From: Selaginella tamariscina
Lineage: Eukaryota > Streptophyta > Lycopodiopsida > Selaginellales > Selaginellaceae
Length of the DNA: 64,000 nucleotides
Direction: 5' to 3'
Assembly: GCA_003024785.1 (NCBI GenBank)
Contig: PUQB01000005.1
Span: forward strand, 143,732-207,731
Shown: piece by piece, positions 1 to 11,500 of the stretch
How positions within the stretch are numbered: position 1 is the first letter of the stretch
How the letters are laid out: each line of letters opens with the position of its first letter
Program-made: the position numbers and the translations under genes
Notes under the pieces: generated by a model
What the model was told of the DNA's origin: nothing
Databases searched by the model: none
What the model saw: the letters and a program-made list of their open reading frames with translations, nothing else

Positions 1-140
1 TATCCTATAATAATATAGTCAATCTTCCATATCATTTTTTAAATTTATATAGTTAAGTAAACAATTTTGGTACTATTATTAAAGAGTTTATAATAATTAT
101 GAATATTAAATATATGATATTTTATAATTTTGTAATTGCT

Positions 141-3068
141 TTAAGCTTCAGAAAACATACATTCCCTTGCAGTTTTGTTAATCGTGACTTTATCAACGCT
201 TCTTGACATCCACCCATATCGAATGGATTTAACATTTATAAAACATGCTGGGTCTTTTTGATTGGGAGACCATGTTTTCTCTAGGCATCCATTATATCTT
301 TCGCTCTCCTTCTCGTGTCGCCTTTTTTGTGGTTTGAACCATGCAACCTTAACAATACTATTTTTTGTGATTACTTCAGGTGTGTCGATAATTTGACCCA
401 TCCAAATAGGCTGATTATATGACGCATCTGGAGTAATGAGAACCATCATTAGTTTTTGAAGATCCTGCAGCAATCAAAGTATGCTTTAGGTTTTTGGTTC
501 CTTTGTCCAACAAAGTGTGGGGTTTGCACTTCCACATCACTACTGGCTTCTATGTCGTCTGTGCTCAGTGATGTCATTTCAATCTCCTCTCGCCACCTTG
601 TTTTAGGCCAAAAGGGTGTTGCAATTCTGTACTTGTGACAGTAGGCCCTTCCAACTCTCGAACAACAGTCTCCCAATAGTGACCACATGCTTATATAGTT
701 CTGAGTAACCAGTTGCCTTATCAGAATTCTTTGGCATCGATTTTTGAACCCATGCCACATATTTTTTGATGCCATCAATAATAACCTCTTGTTCCTTGAG
801 CTGGGCACTCAATGGAATAGGGTCTGGTTGTCCTTCTGGGAGAAGTGGCTTTCCATCCTCTCCACTTTTGAAGAGCATTAACCCCTCTTTCGGTAACCAC
901 TCCTGCTCTGATGGCCGTAACTTGTACTGCATAATAGGTATACCATCTCGTATGGAGAAAAAGAATTGTAGCGGCACAAGGTGACCAACTAAAGAATCAC
1001 TCCCTTCTTTTATATACTCCTTGAGAAATTTTTTGAAGTCTGGCACCTCAGTCACAAGCAAAGCACAACTTTTTTTGGAGATGCAATTTTCAAAAAGATT
1101 CATCATATGCGGTAAGGTAAGTGCACTTGTCCTTTTTGTAGAGTTGGAGACCTTGCTGAAGAACGCATCAATATCTTCATGAGTGTGACCAACCATAAAA
1201 ACTGAGCGTGATTGTTTCAAACACACCTTTGGCAACAAGCATTGACAAGTATGCTAGCACATATCTAGAAAATAAAAGTAAGTATGAGCTTGAGAAACCC
1301 TTAAGTAAAATGATTTACCTATTTTTGTTCTCGCCTGCACAATTATCCATCTGTAAAAGCAAATGACGAGGAAGCTTATTTGATGTTGAGGACACATGTA
1401 CACTATTTGAGCTAGATCCCTCCACTGAACCTGAACTCTCAACAGGGCCATCTGTTTTTTGTGCAGGTTGCTGACAATGCCTCTCATATTCCCAAGTAGC
1501 CTCAAGTGCAGACGTGTTCATGAGAGCATTATGTAAAGGTTGAAGGTGTTGTTTCTTCACTTTGAGATCACTGATAGGACTTGTCTGTGAGTGGGCTTCA
1601 AGGTTTCTGAAACACATGGCAACGACCCAATAGTGAAATTGGAGTCGCTAGACCAATGTGGAAGTGAAAAGTGTCCATATGACTCACAACCGTGTCCATG
1701 TGTTAGCACACCTGTCAATGAAATCGGAAGTTTCATGACATTTCCAAGGCACTTTGAGTTGGAATGCTGGTCTTTGAATGATCCATCTTGTCATGGATCA
1801 AGCACAGGTACTCTGATGGGCGTGACACAGAAAGCATGCGGTGTGCATAGTACTGAGACCGGCAAGTTTGTTGTGCAATCATGTGGGCCTCCATCTTCTT
1901 TGAATGGCAGTGATCTCCACCAAGGTTTTTGCACAAGCCTCTGCAGCCTTCAATGATGTACAAGTGTCACACTTGGAAAAGCTAGAGTGTTTTGCAATCT
2001 CCACATCCTTAAAATGAGTATTCCATATGTTGTTGAAGGTACCAGTGCAGATTGCTTGGAGCCCCATCAAACTGAGGCACTTGTTCACATGTTCACACAG
2101 CTTCAATTGAGTGTAGATTGAAGGCAAAACCTTGAGATTTTCCCTGACCCCTGCATTTGTGGTTCGGCATTTGTGAGGCATCCTGTCTGCATTTGCTTCC
2201 ACAAAAGCCTTGAGTATCTCTATGGCTGCCATAATGTGAGAGCGGGTTTTGACCAAGCAGTGTTCCCATACTGAGGTTCGCGCTCCATCTAGCCACTCAT
2301 CCCTCCGACGGTAGAACGTGGTCTTTGGGATCCCGTATATACTGTACCAAGCTTTGAAGCAGATGGCCACCTTATTAAATACCATGGATGTACTCTGATA
2401 ACCTGTGTCCGAGGCCATTCCATCAATACACCCAGTTAGTGCAGCATATACAAACTCATGCCTTTGCTTTTGGGTGAGCATACGAAAGACATGTCTACAT
2501 TGGGTAATTTCATTCCGGTCTGCCATCTGACAACACTTCTTCTTGCACAGTCAATCGTGGAAATGCTCGTAACACTTTCGGAAGATGTAGGATCCATCTT
2601 ACCCTCTTGCTGAAACTTGCAGGGGAAGATCTACAACCCATGAATCGCCTTTTTCTTACAATAGGACCAATGCAAGGAACCTCTTCAAATATGAGTTGTT
2701 CTTCCGGGTTGTTATTATTGAAATCCAACCCAGAATATGTTGAACCATCTTGCCGTCTTAATTCAGATGTTCGCCACCTCACGAGGGATCCAGGATCAAA
2801 GTGCCATTAGGTGAAACCTCTGTCACAACTACACCCACGAAGTCGGACCCTAGTTTCTCTTCTGACACTGCTTCCATTGGATTTATAGCTGTGATGATGC
2901 CTCTCCAACCTCAATCTCATGAAGAAAGAGAATCACCTCATCCATCACAGCAGGCAAGCCATCATCTGGAAAACTCGTGCTACTGTTTGTTTGTGACTCT
3001 GTATATTCTGTGTCAGCCTTGACTTCATCCAAATTCCACAATACAGGAGAACCCTCCTCAAATTCCAT
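141..3068 (-). pseudogene. DUF7869-type transposase-like gene, frameshifted
   Basis: Minus-strand coding remnants in several frames. Reading 5' to 3': an acidic N-terminal piece (about 3068-2883), a basic piece (2782-2510), a helical region with paired cysteines (KCDTCTSLKAAEACAK, 2526-1879), then DKMDHSKTSIPT (about 1770), LLLQMDNCAGENKNR (about 1360-1319) and MVGHTHEDIDAFFS (about 1200). The Asp-rich blocks QMDNCxGENKNR and VGHTHEDID are the hallmarks I associate with DUF7869 proteins, a transposase-like family frequent in seed-free plants. A 54-nt GT-AG intron (1318-1265) joins NKNR to YVLAYLSMLVAKG in frame. Frame changes near 1890, 1205 and 650-700 break the protein. Nothing in it suggests a host role. 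Family assignment is from memory of motifs; terminal repeats were not found. Confidence 0.62.
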
Positions 3069-3288
3069 TCCAGAACCTCAACATGCTTGAAAATGGTTTC
3101 ACCCATACGTACACACAAGATCCTTGGGGCAATATTTGTGACAGATGCATTATCAAATAATTGTGTTATTTATGATATCTGTTTATGCAATATTTGTAAG
3201 AAATCATAACTGCAGTTGCTTAATATATGCATGTGCAATAATACATATTATATATAAAAATAATATCTCATGCTTTATTAATATAATG

Positions 3289-4010
3289 GGCGGGATTAAT
3301 CCCGCCGCAGACTCTACCCCTTCAGAGTGAGTCGGCGGGATTAATCTCGCCGCCGACTCTACCCCATTGGAGAGAAGTCGGCGGGATTAATCCCGCTGCC
3401 GACTCTACCCCGTCGGAGAGAGCGGCGGGATTAATCCCGCTGCGGGCTCCCTCCGACGAGGAAGTAGCGGCGAGATTAATCCCGCCGCGGGCTCCCTCCG
3501 ACTAGGAAGTACCGGCGGGATTAATCCCGCCGCAAATTCCTCCGATGAGGAAGAGGGGGCGGGATTAATCCCGCCCACAACACTGACGACGGAGAATAGG
3601 CGGCGGGATTAATCCCGCCCACAACTCTGACGACGGGGAATAAGCGGCGGGATTAATCACGCCCACAACTCTCTCCGAAACTATGATTTTAAAGAGATTC
3701 GGGATGAATTCTGCCCACAAATATTTAAAACAGGGAAGTAGTGGCGAGATTAATCCCGCCACCCTTCTCTGCCTCCTAAAATGGTTGGCGAGATTAATCC
3801 CGCCGACAACTCTTTCTAATAAATTCAAGTAAATCATTATCAGTTGAGAGAGTTATCGGCGGGATTAATCTTGCCGCTCTTTTTAAGAGGCGGAGAAGCA
3901 TTGCCCGAATTAATTCTGCCATAGCTATGAAAGAGATGATGGCAGAATTAATCCCGCCACCTCTTCAAAGAGGCAAAAAAAAATGGCCGGATTAATCCCG
4001 CCACCCCGGC
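3289..4010. repeat. Palindrome array A (44-46 bp period)
   Basis: Tandem units each carry the 18-bp perfect palindrome GGCGGGATTAATCCCGCC or a near copy. Unit starts read at 3289, 3334, 3380, 3424, 3469, 3514, 3558, 3602 and 3646, so the spacing is 44-46 bp. Later units (about 3699, 3743, 3786, 3858, 3903, 3950, 3990) decay and drift. Spacers of about 27 bp are related to each other (GACTCTACCCC-like, then GGGCTCCCTCCGA-like, then ACAACTCTGACGACGG-like), so this is a minisatellite whose most conserved part is the palindrome. The array is GC-rich inside very AT-rich flanks. No coding function is likely although short open frames cross it. Confidence 0.9.
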
Positions 4011-4019
4011 TAACCGAGA

Positions 4020-5235
4020 ATATTAAGTTAAAAGTATATTTAAACGGGATAAATCCCTAACAGAATATATTGTAATCCTAATGCATTCCTAAATCCCTAA
4101 ATTCTAAAATTTAAGAGAGAATGTAAGAGAGTGAATCTTTATAAATATATCTAAATTTGTTTATAATACTTATTTGTAAACAGCACTGAAGGCGCCGTGC
4201 TTTCCTATAAACAATAGCGCACCCAATTTAATGTCGCTCCTAAGCTGATCATTAAGAAGAAAATGAAAATCTGAAGAGTGAAAATGAAGAAACCCTTGCC
4301 GGAGAAAGAACCAGATCTAAATTTGAGTGGGAAATTAAATGTATTTTCAAATTTACATGTCAGACTGATTATACTTATGTCAGAAATTCAAAATTTTTGA
4401 AATAACAAAAAAGAAAATTTAAGATGAGTTGAAACAAATAACCGACAGTCTGACATATATACTTTCCAATTCCAATGAGTGTTTTAAAATTGCATTTAAT
4501 GTCATTCAAGTGCTTTAAGCTGTTTAATATTACAAAAATTTTGTAATTATTCTACATTCTTAATATTCAAGTATATATTATTAAGTTTATATTATATATA
4601 TATATATACACTAATACAATAAATAAATTGACATATTATTATGTATCATTTAAAATATATTCATAGTCTGTTTATTATTATTATTTCTTAATTACTCGAG
4701 TAATTAATTTACATTTCCTACTATTAATGGGATATTCTTTGTTATTTTCTTAATATTCAAAGAATATTCCAGTATTAAACATGATTATCATAATTAAATT
4801 AGTCTTATTCTTAATTATCTCAGTAATTATTCTACATTTGTATATATTAATGGGATTTTCTCAATTAATTTGTTATTATTTCAAGAATATTCTAGTGTTA
4901 AACCTTATTATCAATTTTAAATTAATATATATTATTAAAACTATATATGGCTATATATTAGATAAAATCATATTTATTATATATAATTTAAAATATGTTC
5001 ATAGTGTGTATATTAATATAATTATTCGATGTTTGTTTTGCACATATTATATATAAACACAATCATAAATTTATATATACATGTGCACACGCATTAGAAG
5101 CACTTACAGAGACACATATGCACACACATGCACATTGCCCTAAACCAAACTTGAGAAATTATATGTTGCTTCTTTATTGAAAAACATCATGTTCAACGCA
5201 TGTATGATCTATATGTACTCAGTGTGGTGTATGTA
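4020..5235. other. AT-rich intergenic DNA
   Basis: No gene recognised. Contains runs of TA dinucleotides (about 4592-4608) and repeated 'ATTATTCTACATT/TTAATATTCAAG' phrases at about 4545-4575, 4685-4760 and 4805-4895, suggesting old local duplication of AT-rich sequence. A 91-codon open frame at 4781-5056 is almost entirely Ile/Leu/Tyr/Asn from AT-rich codons and is not credible as a gene. Confidence 0.6.
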
Positions 5236-5880
5236 ACACATTGAATTTACACATGTAATATATATGTATGTCTGTGTGTATACATGTGTGTATGTATATA
5301 TGTGTACTAATATAATATATGCAATGTGTACGATTTTCATTTGTTAACACTCTATCTCTTCTCTCATACATACACAGTGTCACCATTCATAATCCCTTCT
5401 CTCATACATACACACCATGCATGATCATGATCCATAATATGTAGCCTGTCTCTTCTCTCATACATACACACCATGCATGATCCATAATATGTACTAATGT
5501 TACAATATTATGTAATATGTATAATGTATATCTGTGTATAACACTCACTCCTCTTATACATAAACACCATGCATGATCCATCCTAACCCTAAACCCTAAA
5601 CCCTACATTGAATTTACACATGTAATATGTATGTATGTCTGTGTGTATACACGTGTGTATGTATATGTGTGTACTAATATATCCAATGTGTATGAATTTA
5701 ATTTGTTAACACTCTCACTCTTCTCTCATACATACACACCATGCATAATCCATGTAAATATGTACTGTCTCTCTTTTCTCAAACATACACACCATGCATG
5801 ATCCATAATATGTATTGTCACTCTTCTCTCATACATACACACCATACATGATCCTGTACTCTGTCTCTCTAATATTAATA
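5236..5880. repeat. Directly duplicated AT/CA-rich block
   Basis: A block starting CATTGAATTTACACATGTAATAT at about 5241 recurs at about 5608, with the same continuation (GTATGTCTGTGTGTATAC, then ACTAATAT, then TTTGTTAACACTCT, then TTCTCTCATACATACACA). The period is about 365 bp. Inside it a shorter phrase, TCTCATACATACACACCATGCATGATCC, appears repeatedly between 5350 and 5860. No coding potential is visible. Confidence 0.75.
5584..5605. repeat. Short telomere-like run (CCCTAAA)n
   Basis: About three consecutive units of the plant telomere repeat, reading TAACCCTAAACCCTAAACCCT. It lies at the junction between the two halves of the 365-bp duplication. This is far too short to be a telomere and is best read as an interstitial telomere-like motif. 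Confidence 0.7.
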
Positions 5881-6189
5881 TATACTAATATGTATGTATG
5901 TCTATGTGTATAATACTATGTGTGTATATATGTATCGTTGCAGGTGAAACTTTAACACTCTCATGGACACACACGTGTTAAACCCTTGCATGATATTTAT
6001 TCTTGGGGTGTATATGATACACCCACGCACACGCACACGCTGATAATATAATGAAAGAATATTCGTTTAGGGCGAATCTATAATTTATTCTTTTTAAGGT
6101 TTAAGTATATTCTTAAAAGGAATATTCGATTAGAGTTAATATATATTCTATTTCTTTTAGGGTTTAAGTATATTTCTAGGGTTTGTAAG

Positions 6190-6207
6190 GCGGCGGCGGC
6201 GGCGGCG
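6190..6207. repeat. (GGC)n microsatellite
   Basis: Six GGC triplets sit in a short GC-rich spot that follows AT-rich repeats of GAATATTCG/TTTAGGGTTTAAGTATAT (6055-6180). A CACACAG/GTGAGATC step follows at about 6230. It resembles a 5' untranslated leader with a splice donor, but no downstream open frame supports a gene. Confidence 0.5.
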
Positions 6208-6234
6208 TGGAAATCTCCTTCTCTTTCTCACACA

Positions 6235-6382
6235 GGTGAGATCTCTCTCTCTCTCACACGCACACTCCTCTGAGTTATTTATTTATTTTATTCATATATA
6301 TATTTATATGTGTGTGTATCTTAATAATATAATTTAGATCTCTATCTCTCGCACACACACGCACACTCATATACATATACAC

Positions 6383-6427
<45 letters not shown>

Positions 6428-6502
6428 CTCCTCTCTCTCTCTCTTCTCTATAGATCTCTATCTCTTGCACACACACGCACACTCGTATACATATACACAG
6501 AC

Positions 6503-6563
<61 letters not shown>

Positions 6564-6637
6564 TATTCTTCTCTCTCTCTCTTCTCTATAGATCTCTATC
6601 TCTTGCACACACGCACCACTCGTATACATACACACAC

Positions 6638-6688
<51 letters not shown>

Positions 6689-7098
6689 ATATATATATAT
6701 TCTATTTATTTATCTATATATATGTGTGTGTGTGTATCTGTATAATTTTATTGATTTGTTAATTGTATCTCTCGCACACACACGCACACTCCTGTATATA
6801 TATGTGTGTGTGTGTGTTTGTTTATCTGTATGATTTTATTTGTTTCACACACGCATACACACGATATACATATACACATATATATATATATACCTATGTA
6901 TACATACATATATTATGTGTACCAGTATTTGTATAATTTTTTTATTTATCTATCTCTCGCACACACACGCGTATATACATATACATATAGTGTGTGTGTG
7001 TATCTATATAATTTTATCTGATTTGACTATCTCTGGCACACACACGCACTCTCCTACACACACATATACATATATATATCTGTGTGTGTGTGTGTGTG
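6235..7098. repeat. Compound microsatellite with higher-order units
   Basis: About seven units begin with ATCTCTATCTCTCGCACACACACGCACAC-like text (about 6337, 6453, 6591, 6764, 6845, 6948, 7027) and continue into TATACATATACA and (TA)n or (GT)n. Unit length is irregular, about 80-180 bp. The long IYIYIY or THTHTH open frames here are translations of the dinucleotide runs, not genes. The block runs directly into palindrome array B. Confidence 0.85.
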
Positions 7099-8262
7099 TA
7101 GCGGCGGGATTAATCCCGCCGCTATATGGTGAGACGTGTGTAGCGGTGGGATTAATTCCGCCGCGCTATATAATTAGCCACTCGGCGGCAGGATTAATCC
7201 CACCGCTCATTTGTTACCCCATGAACGGCGGGATTAATCCCGCCGCGTACGCATGCCCTGCGCGGAATCGGGCGGGATTATCCCGCTGCCATTGGCCTGC
7301 CTGAAGGGCCTAGGCGGCGGGATTAATCCTCGCCGGATTCGCACAGGGCATTGGCGTCGGCGGGATTAATCCCGCCGACTAAGGCCCGAGTGAAGGGCCT
7401 AGCGGCGGGATTAATCCCGCCGCGTACGCATGCCCTGTGCGGAATTGGGCGGGATTTATCCGCCGCCATTGGCCTGCCTGAAGGGCCTAGGCGGCGGGAT
7501 TAATCCCGCCAATTCGCGCAGGGCATTGGCGTCGCGGGATTAATCCCCCGCGTACGCATGCCCTGCGCGGAATCGGGCGGGATTTATCCCGCCGCCATTG
7601 GCCTGCCTGAAGGGCCTAGGCGGCGGGATTAATCCCGCCCGATTCGCGCAGGGCATTGGCGTCGGCGGGATTAATCCCGCCGCCTAGGCCCGAGTGAAGG
7701 GCCGGGCGGCGGGATTAATCCCGCTGCCCTCGCGGAATCGGGCGGGATTAATCCCGCCGCCAAAGGCCTGCCTGAAGGGCCTAGGCGGCGGGATTAATCC
7801 CGCCCGATTTGCAGGGAATTGGCGTCCGGCGGGATTAATCCCGCCGCATAGGGACCGAGTGAAGGCCCTGGGCGGCGGGATTAATCCCGCCGAGCCTTCA
7901 ATGCCTGTTGGAGGAATGAATCCCGCCACCCTTCCTTTTTTTCTCCATTGGTGAGTCGGACCAATCCCAAACGTTTCTGTCTGAGACGTAGAAGGTTTAC
8001 AACATACCAATGGAGAGAACTGGGAAGGGTGGGAAATTCATTTAACCATCCCTTACATGGTGGGCGAGATTAATCCCGCCTCCTTTCTGGAGTCACTGAA
8101 GGGGTGTGCCAAATAAATCCTGCCCAGTTCTCTCTGAGACCGAGAAGGGTGGCAAGATTAATTCCGCACTCCCGTTCAAGGCCTCCAGAAAGAGATTAAT
8201 CCCGCCCACTCTTTCAGGAGGCATTGAAGGGGTGGCGAGATTAATCCCGCCGCACCTTCCAT
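7099..8262. repeat. Palindrome array B with higher-order repeat
   Basis: About 20 or more copies of GGCGGGATTAATCCCGCC and variants between about 7100 and 7900, then decayed copies to about 8262 (for example GGCGAGATTAATCCCGCC near 8065 and 8233). From 7245 a longer unit starting GCGTACGCATGCCCTG recurs at 7422 and 7550, steps of about 177 and 128 bp that differ by one palindrome-plus-spacer. Spacers occur in both orientations: CCCTGCGCGGAATCGGGC in one place and GCCCGATTCGCGCAGGG in another, so the spacer arms themselves are inverted around some palindromes. The array ends about 330 bp before the first exon of the ParB-like gene. Confidence 0.9.
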
Positions 8263-8365
8263 GTGAATATATATGTGTATTAGTATATATAAGTTGCATA
8301 TCTCATTTTATTTACTTTTATCATCTTATCATAATATTTCGAGTAAAAGCTAGGAAACTATGTAA

Positions 8366-8452
8366 AACTGTCCAGAGCTCACATTTGTGGTGGTTCTAAA
8401 ACGAAATGTTATCTTTCTTTTGCACTAGCACAAAGGTGAGCTTTGGACAGTT
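8366..8452. other. Imperfect hairpin, 24-bp arms
   Basis: Arm 8366-8389 (AACTGTCCAGAGCTCACATTTGTG) is nearly the exact reverse complement of arm 8429-8452, with two mismatches and a 39-nt loop. It lies between array B and exon 1 of the ParB-like gene. Size and pairing would fit a small-RNA precursor or the remains of a small inverted-repeat element; nothing in the sequence decides between them. The (G/C)-containing stem is unusual for the surrounding AT-rich DNA. Confidence 0.6.
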
Positions 8453-8594
8453 AATTCCGTCTACTTCTCTCTGTGTATTATTTTTGTATATTCGGGTTTA
8501 TACAAGTGTGTGTGCGTTTTTATATGATTTATATTCATAGTGTATTATTTTGCAGAAGGACGATTTAATTAAACAAGGAGATCGAGTCATTAGT

Positions 8595-11500
8595 ATGGAG
8601 TCGTCGTCAAATTCTGGGTAAGAATTAAAATAAAATCTGTTATACTCGGATATGTGCTTGAACTAATCATTTTTGTATTCAGATGTGGAATTGAGGTGAC
8701 ATTAAAGACGAGAGCAGGAGAAGAGATGGGCAGGGGGATTCTGGAATCAACTTGGCCATATTTCAAACTAAACGGGAAGCGCATTGGAACAACCATGGTT
8801 GCTGTCAAACTAACCTCTGTCACATCGCATGGACAAGCAAAACAATGGAAAGTGGGTGTGCTAGTCAAGCATCCGAAAGCATGCTGTGAACCCAGATTGA
8901 ACGATGCTCGACACATATGCCTTGTTCCATCCAATGTCACGTTCTCGGATCCAGAGGTCGCCAGTTACAACATTAATTTCGGGTGGTTTTGTCGACTTGT
9001 GGATAATGACGTTCACGTGTTCACTAATGATGTTGACCTTGGAGTTCTTCTTCAACTCAACGAAAGCCCATCTATGGAGGGGATCCATCTGGATGTCTAC
9101 TTCGAAGATCTTCAGACTCATCGAGTAGGTGTATTGTCAGGAGATATTGCTTCACAATACAGAAAATCAGCAAGTGGAGCAATCGTCCCTCTTCACATTG
9201 AAGAAGAACACAGCGACATCATAAAGGAGATTGAGAGGGTGGCTTGGTCTCAGGTTCTTTACAGATCACGTTCAATTTGCTTAGCAAATTTCGGGAGCTG
9301 GAAGAGTGTGCCGAGAACTTAGAACAGCATCAATCGGGGATCACACATGTTGATTCGGATCGTAGAAGAAAATCATTAGTCGTTTTGTCAGCTGCACCTG
9401 TGGCGTCCCATGCTGCAATAAGCCACAAGGAAATGATGTTGGATGATAGGATTTACCAGTGTAGGGTTAAGTATTGCAGCGTCAACCCAAACTTCAATTA
9501 CAGGCCACTCAATCAGGAACGTGTAGCTGAGCTCATGGAGAAGATGAAGGACGACAATTCTTACACCGTTCCACATAATGCTGTTTTGTGCGCATACTAC
9601 GAGAGAAACAAAGGCGCTGACAAAGTGTGGATCACAACACCGGAACAAATGAGGAAGGTTCAGACGGAGAATAGAAAATCAGTTAAGTACTACATCATTA
9701 GTGGCCAGCACACAATAACGGCAGCCCAACGACTTCTCGACGAACACAACAAAGGAACGATGGCAACAAAACTTTCCGAGCATACCCGTGAGAAGCTGAC
9801 AAAAAGATCGGCGTTTTTAGCGAAGCCGAATCTCACAATCGAGCAGTACCATAAGTTATCGGCGGAATGGGACGCTGCAGACACCAACCACTACAACAGC
9901 AAAATATGGGAGAAGTTCAAACACACGCGAGCCGTGTGGGAATCTCTTCAGCGACCACAAAGAGCTACCGCAGGGAATACACAATCTGCGGACTACCGGG
10001 TAAGCAAATTGTTTGGGCGGGATTTATCTCGCCGGTATATTAATCTGTCTTTTTTCTCAGAGAGTTGAAGAAATTGTAGCAGTTGATTTTGCCCAGGTGG
10101 GCGGGAAGGAAACATCCTTTTTGATGATGTTGATTTCTTGTCCCGAGGATAGGATCTTTGCGAAATGGTTGGGGATTATGGAATCCTTTGCAAAAGGAAC
10201 ACTGAAGAAGAAGCAGACAAGTGAAGTGGAGCCCTCAGAGAAGTCTGCAAAGAAACCCAGTAAGACGCCGAAGGCTAAGTCTGTTCAATCTATAAAGGAT
10301 GTAGACAACGATTTCAAGCTCACATGGTTGAAGCCTTTAAATGGAACAACGATGGAGGAGATGGAAGTCTTGGCTGATTTGGTGATTGATGGCAAATTAC
10401 AGATTAACAACAGCAGCCCCACCTCTCCTTTTCATCTCAAGGCAATGGAGTTGAAGGTCAATGGAGTTGAAGAGGTCAGGCACTTCAAGGAGTGGTTGGG
10501 AATACACTGCCACAAACTGGGTTGGATTTCGGCTTCAACATACGAAGAGGTCAACAAATATTTGCATGTGACAAATGATGATATGCTTGTGAATGGGTGA
10601 ATCAATCGGAAGATCTGGGCAAGAACTATTGCACGCCAACGCCAAAAAGGAGAACATTGCGATGACGCCTTCTCTTATGGCAGTCCTTCAGCAGCGGAGA
10701 ACCGAGTTGAACCTTATAAAGGAGGATGCTACGAATCACGACAAGCCCTACAGATGTTTGTTGTTGGATTCGGAGACTTTATGGGGTACCATCACTGCTT
10801 GTAGGAAACCGTTTCAATTGTTCGTGATGGATCGGCGGGTGCAAAAAATCCTTTCGACAGACAGGACACTAGAGGATTTGGTGGAGAAACTTAGCCGTGC
10901 AAGCATGTACAAGAAGGTATTTATTATTGAATTCATGCTTGCACTCTTGACTGATATCTTTTTCAGGTATTTATTTCTTGATTCTTGCTCATGTCACCGA
11001 TACTTTGCCTTCCTTTGCCAAGAGAATAAACATCGTTGGACAGGATTTTATATGAATGATGCTATCCGAAGTGCATTGATTGTTGTTCACTTGGTTGTTA
11101 GGAATGCGCCAAACAATTTCAAACTTCCAAATGACTGGCCAGGCATCTGTTTGCACTCCAACGGCCCTGAACCTCCATCCGATACACCGATAGGTGAGAG
11201 TGACGTATTCGGCAATGTACGTTATCCAAACATCACAAGTCAAGCGGCACGGAGCATCGTCAACTTGATCAGGGGTCCTCACAGTGATGCGTGGGTTTTT
11301 GACTACTGCACTAGGGGGTCCGTCTTGAAGGAGTGTTACCTTCGGCATACATGTGTTTTGCCGTTGAAAAGGATAAGACCATGGTTGAGGACCTGAACAA
11401 GTGGATAGATAGGTTCTCAACTGAGTACCCCAACGAATCCATAAAGGAGTATTTGAGAAAGTTCCCTCCAGATAAGTGCGATAGCTCTGAAGACGAATCT

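Noticed and set aside
4781-5056. 91-codon hydrophobic frame
   Set aside because: Composition is only what AT-rich DNA gives; no homology or splice context.
6342-7304. Long open frames rich in Ile-Tyr or Thr-His
   Set aside because: They are translations of (TA)n, (CA)n and (GT)n microsatellites and of the palindrome array.
7684-8010. Open frames on both strands through the palindrome array (AGLIPP/GGINPA repeats)
   Set aside because: The same repeat is open on both strands because it is a palindrome; no start context or homology.
3289-8262. Regularly spaced repeats resembling a CRISPR array
   Set aside because: Spacers are related to each other, spacing is 44-46 bp with a perfect palindrome as repeat, no cas genes are present, and all else shows a plant nuclear genome.
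10916-10965. 50-nt GT...CAG intron in the ParB-like gene
   Set aside because: Removing it leads at once to a stop codon, while reading through keeps a long open frame; left unresolved.
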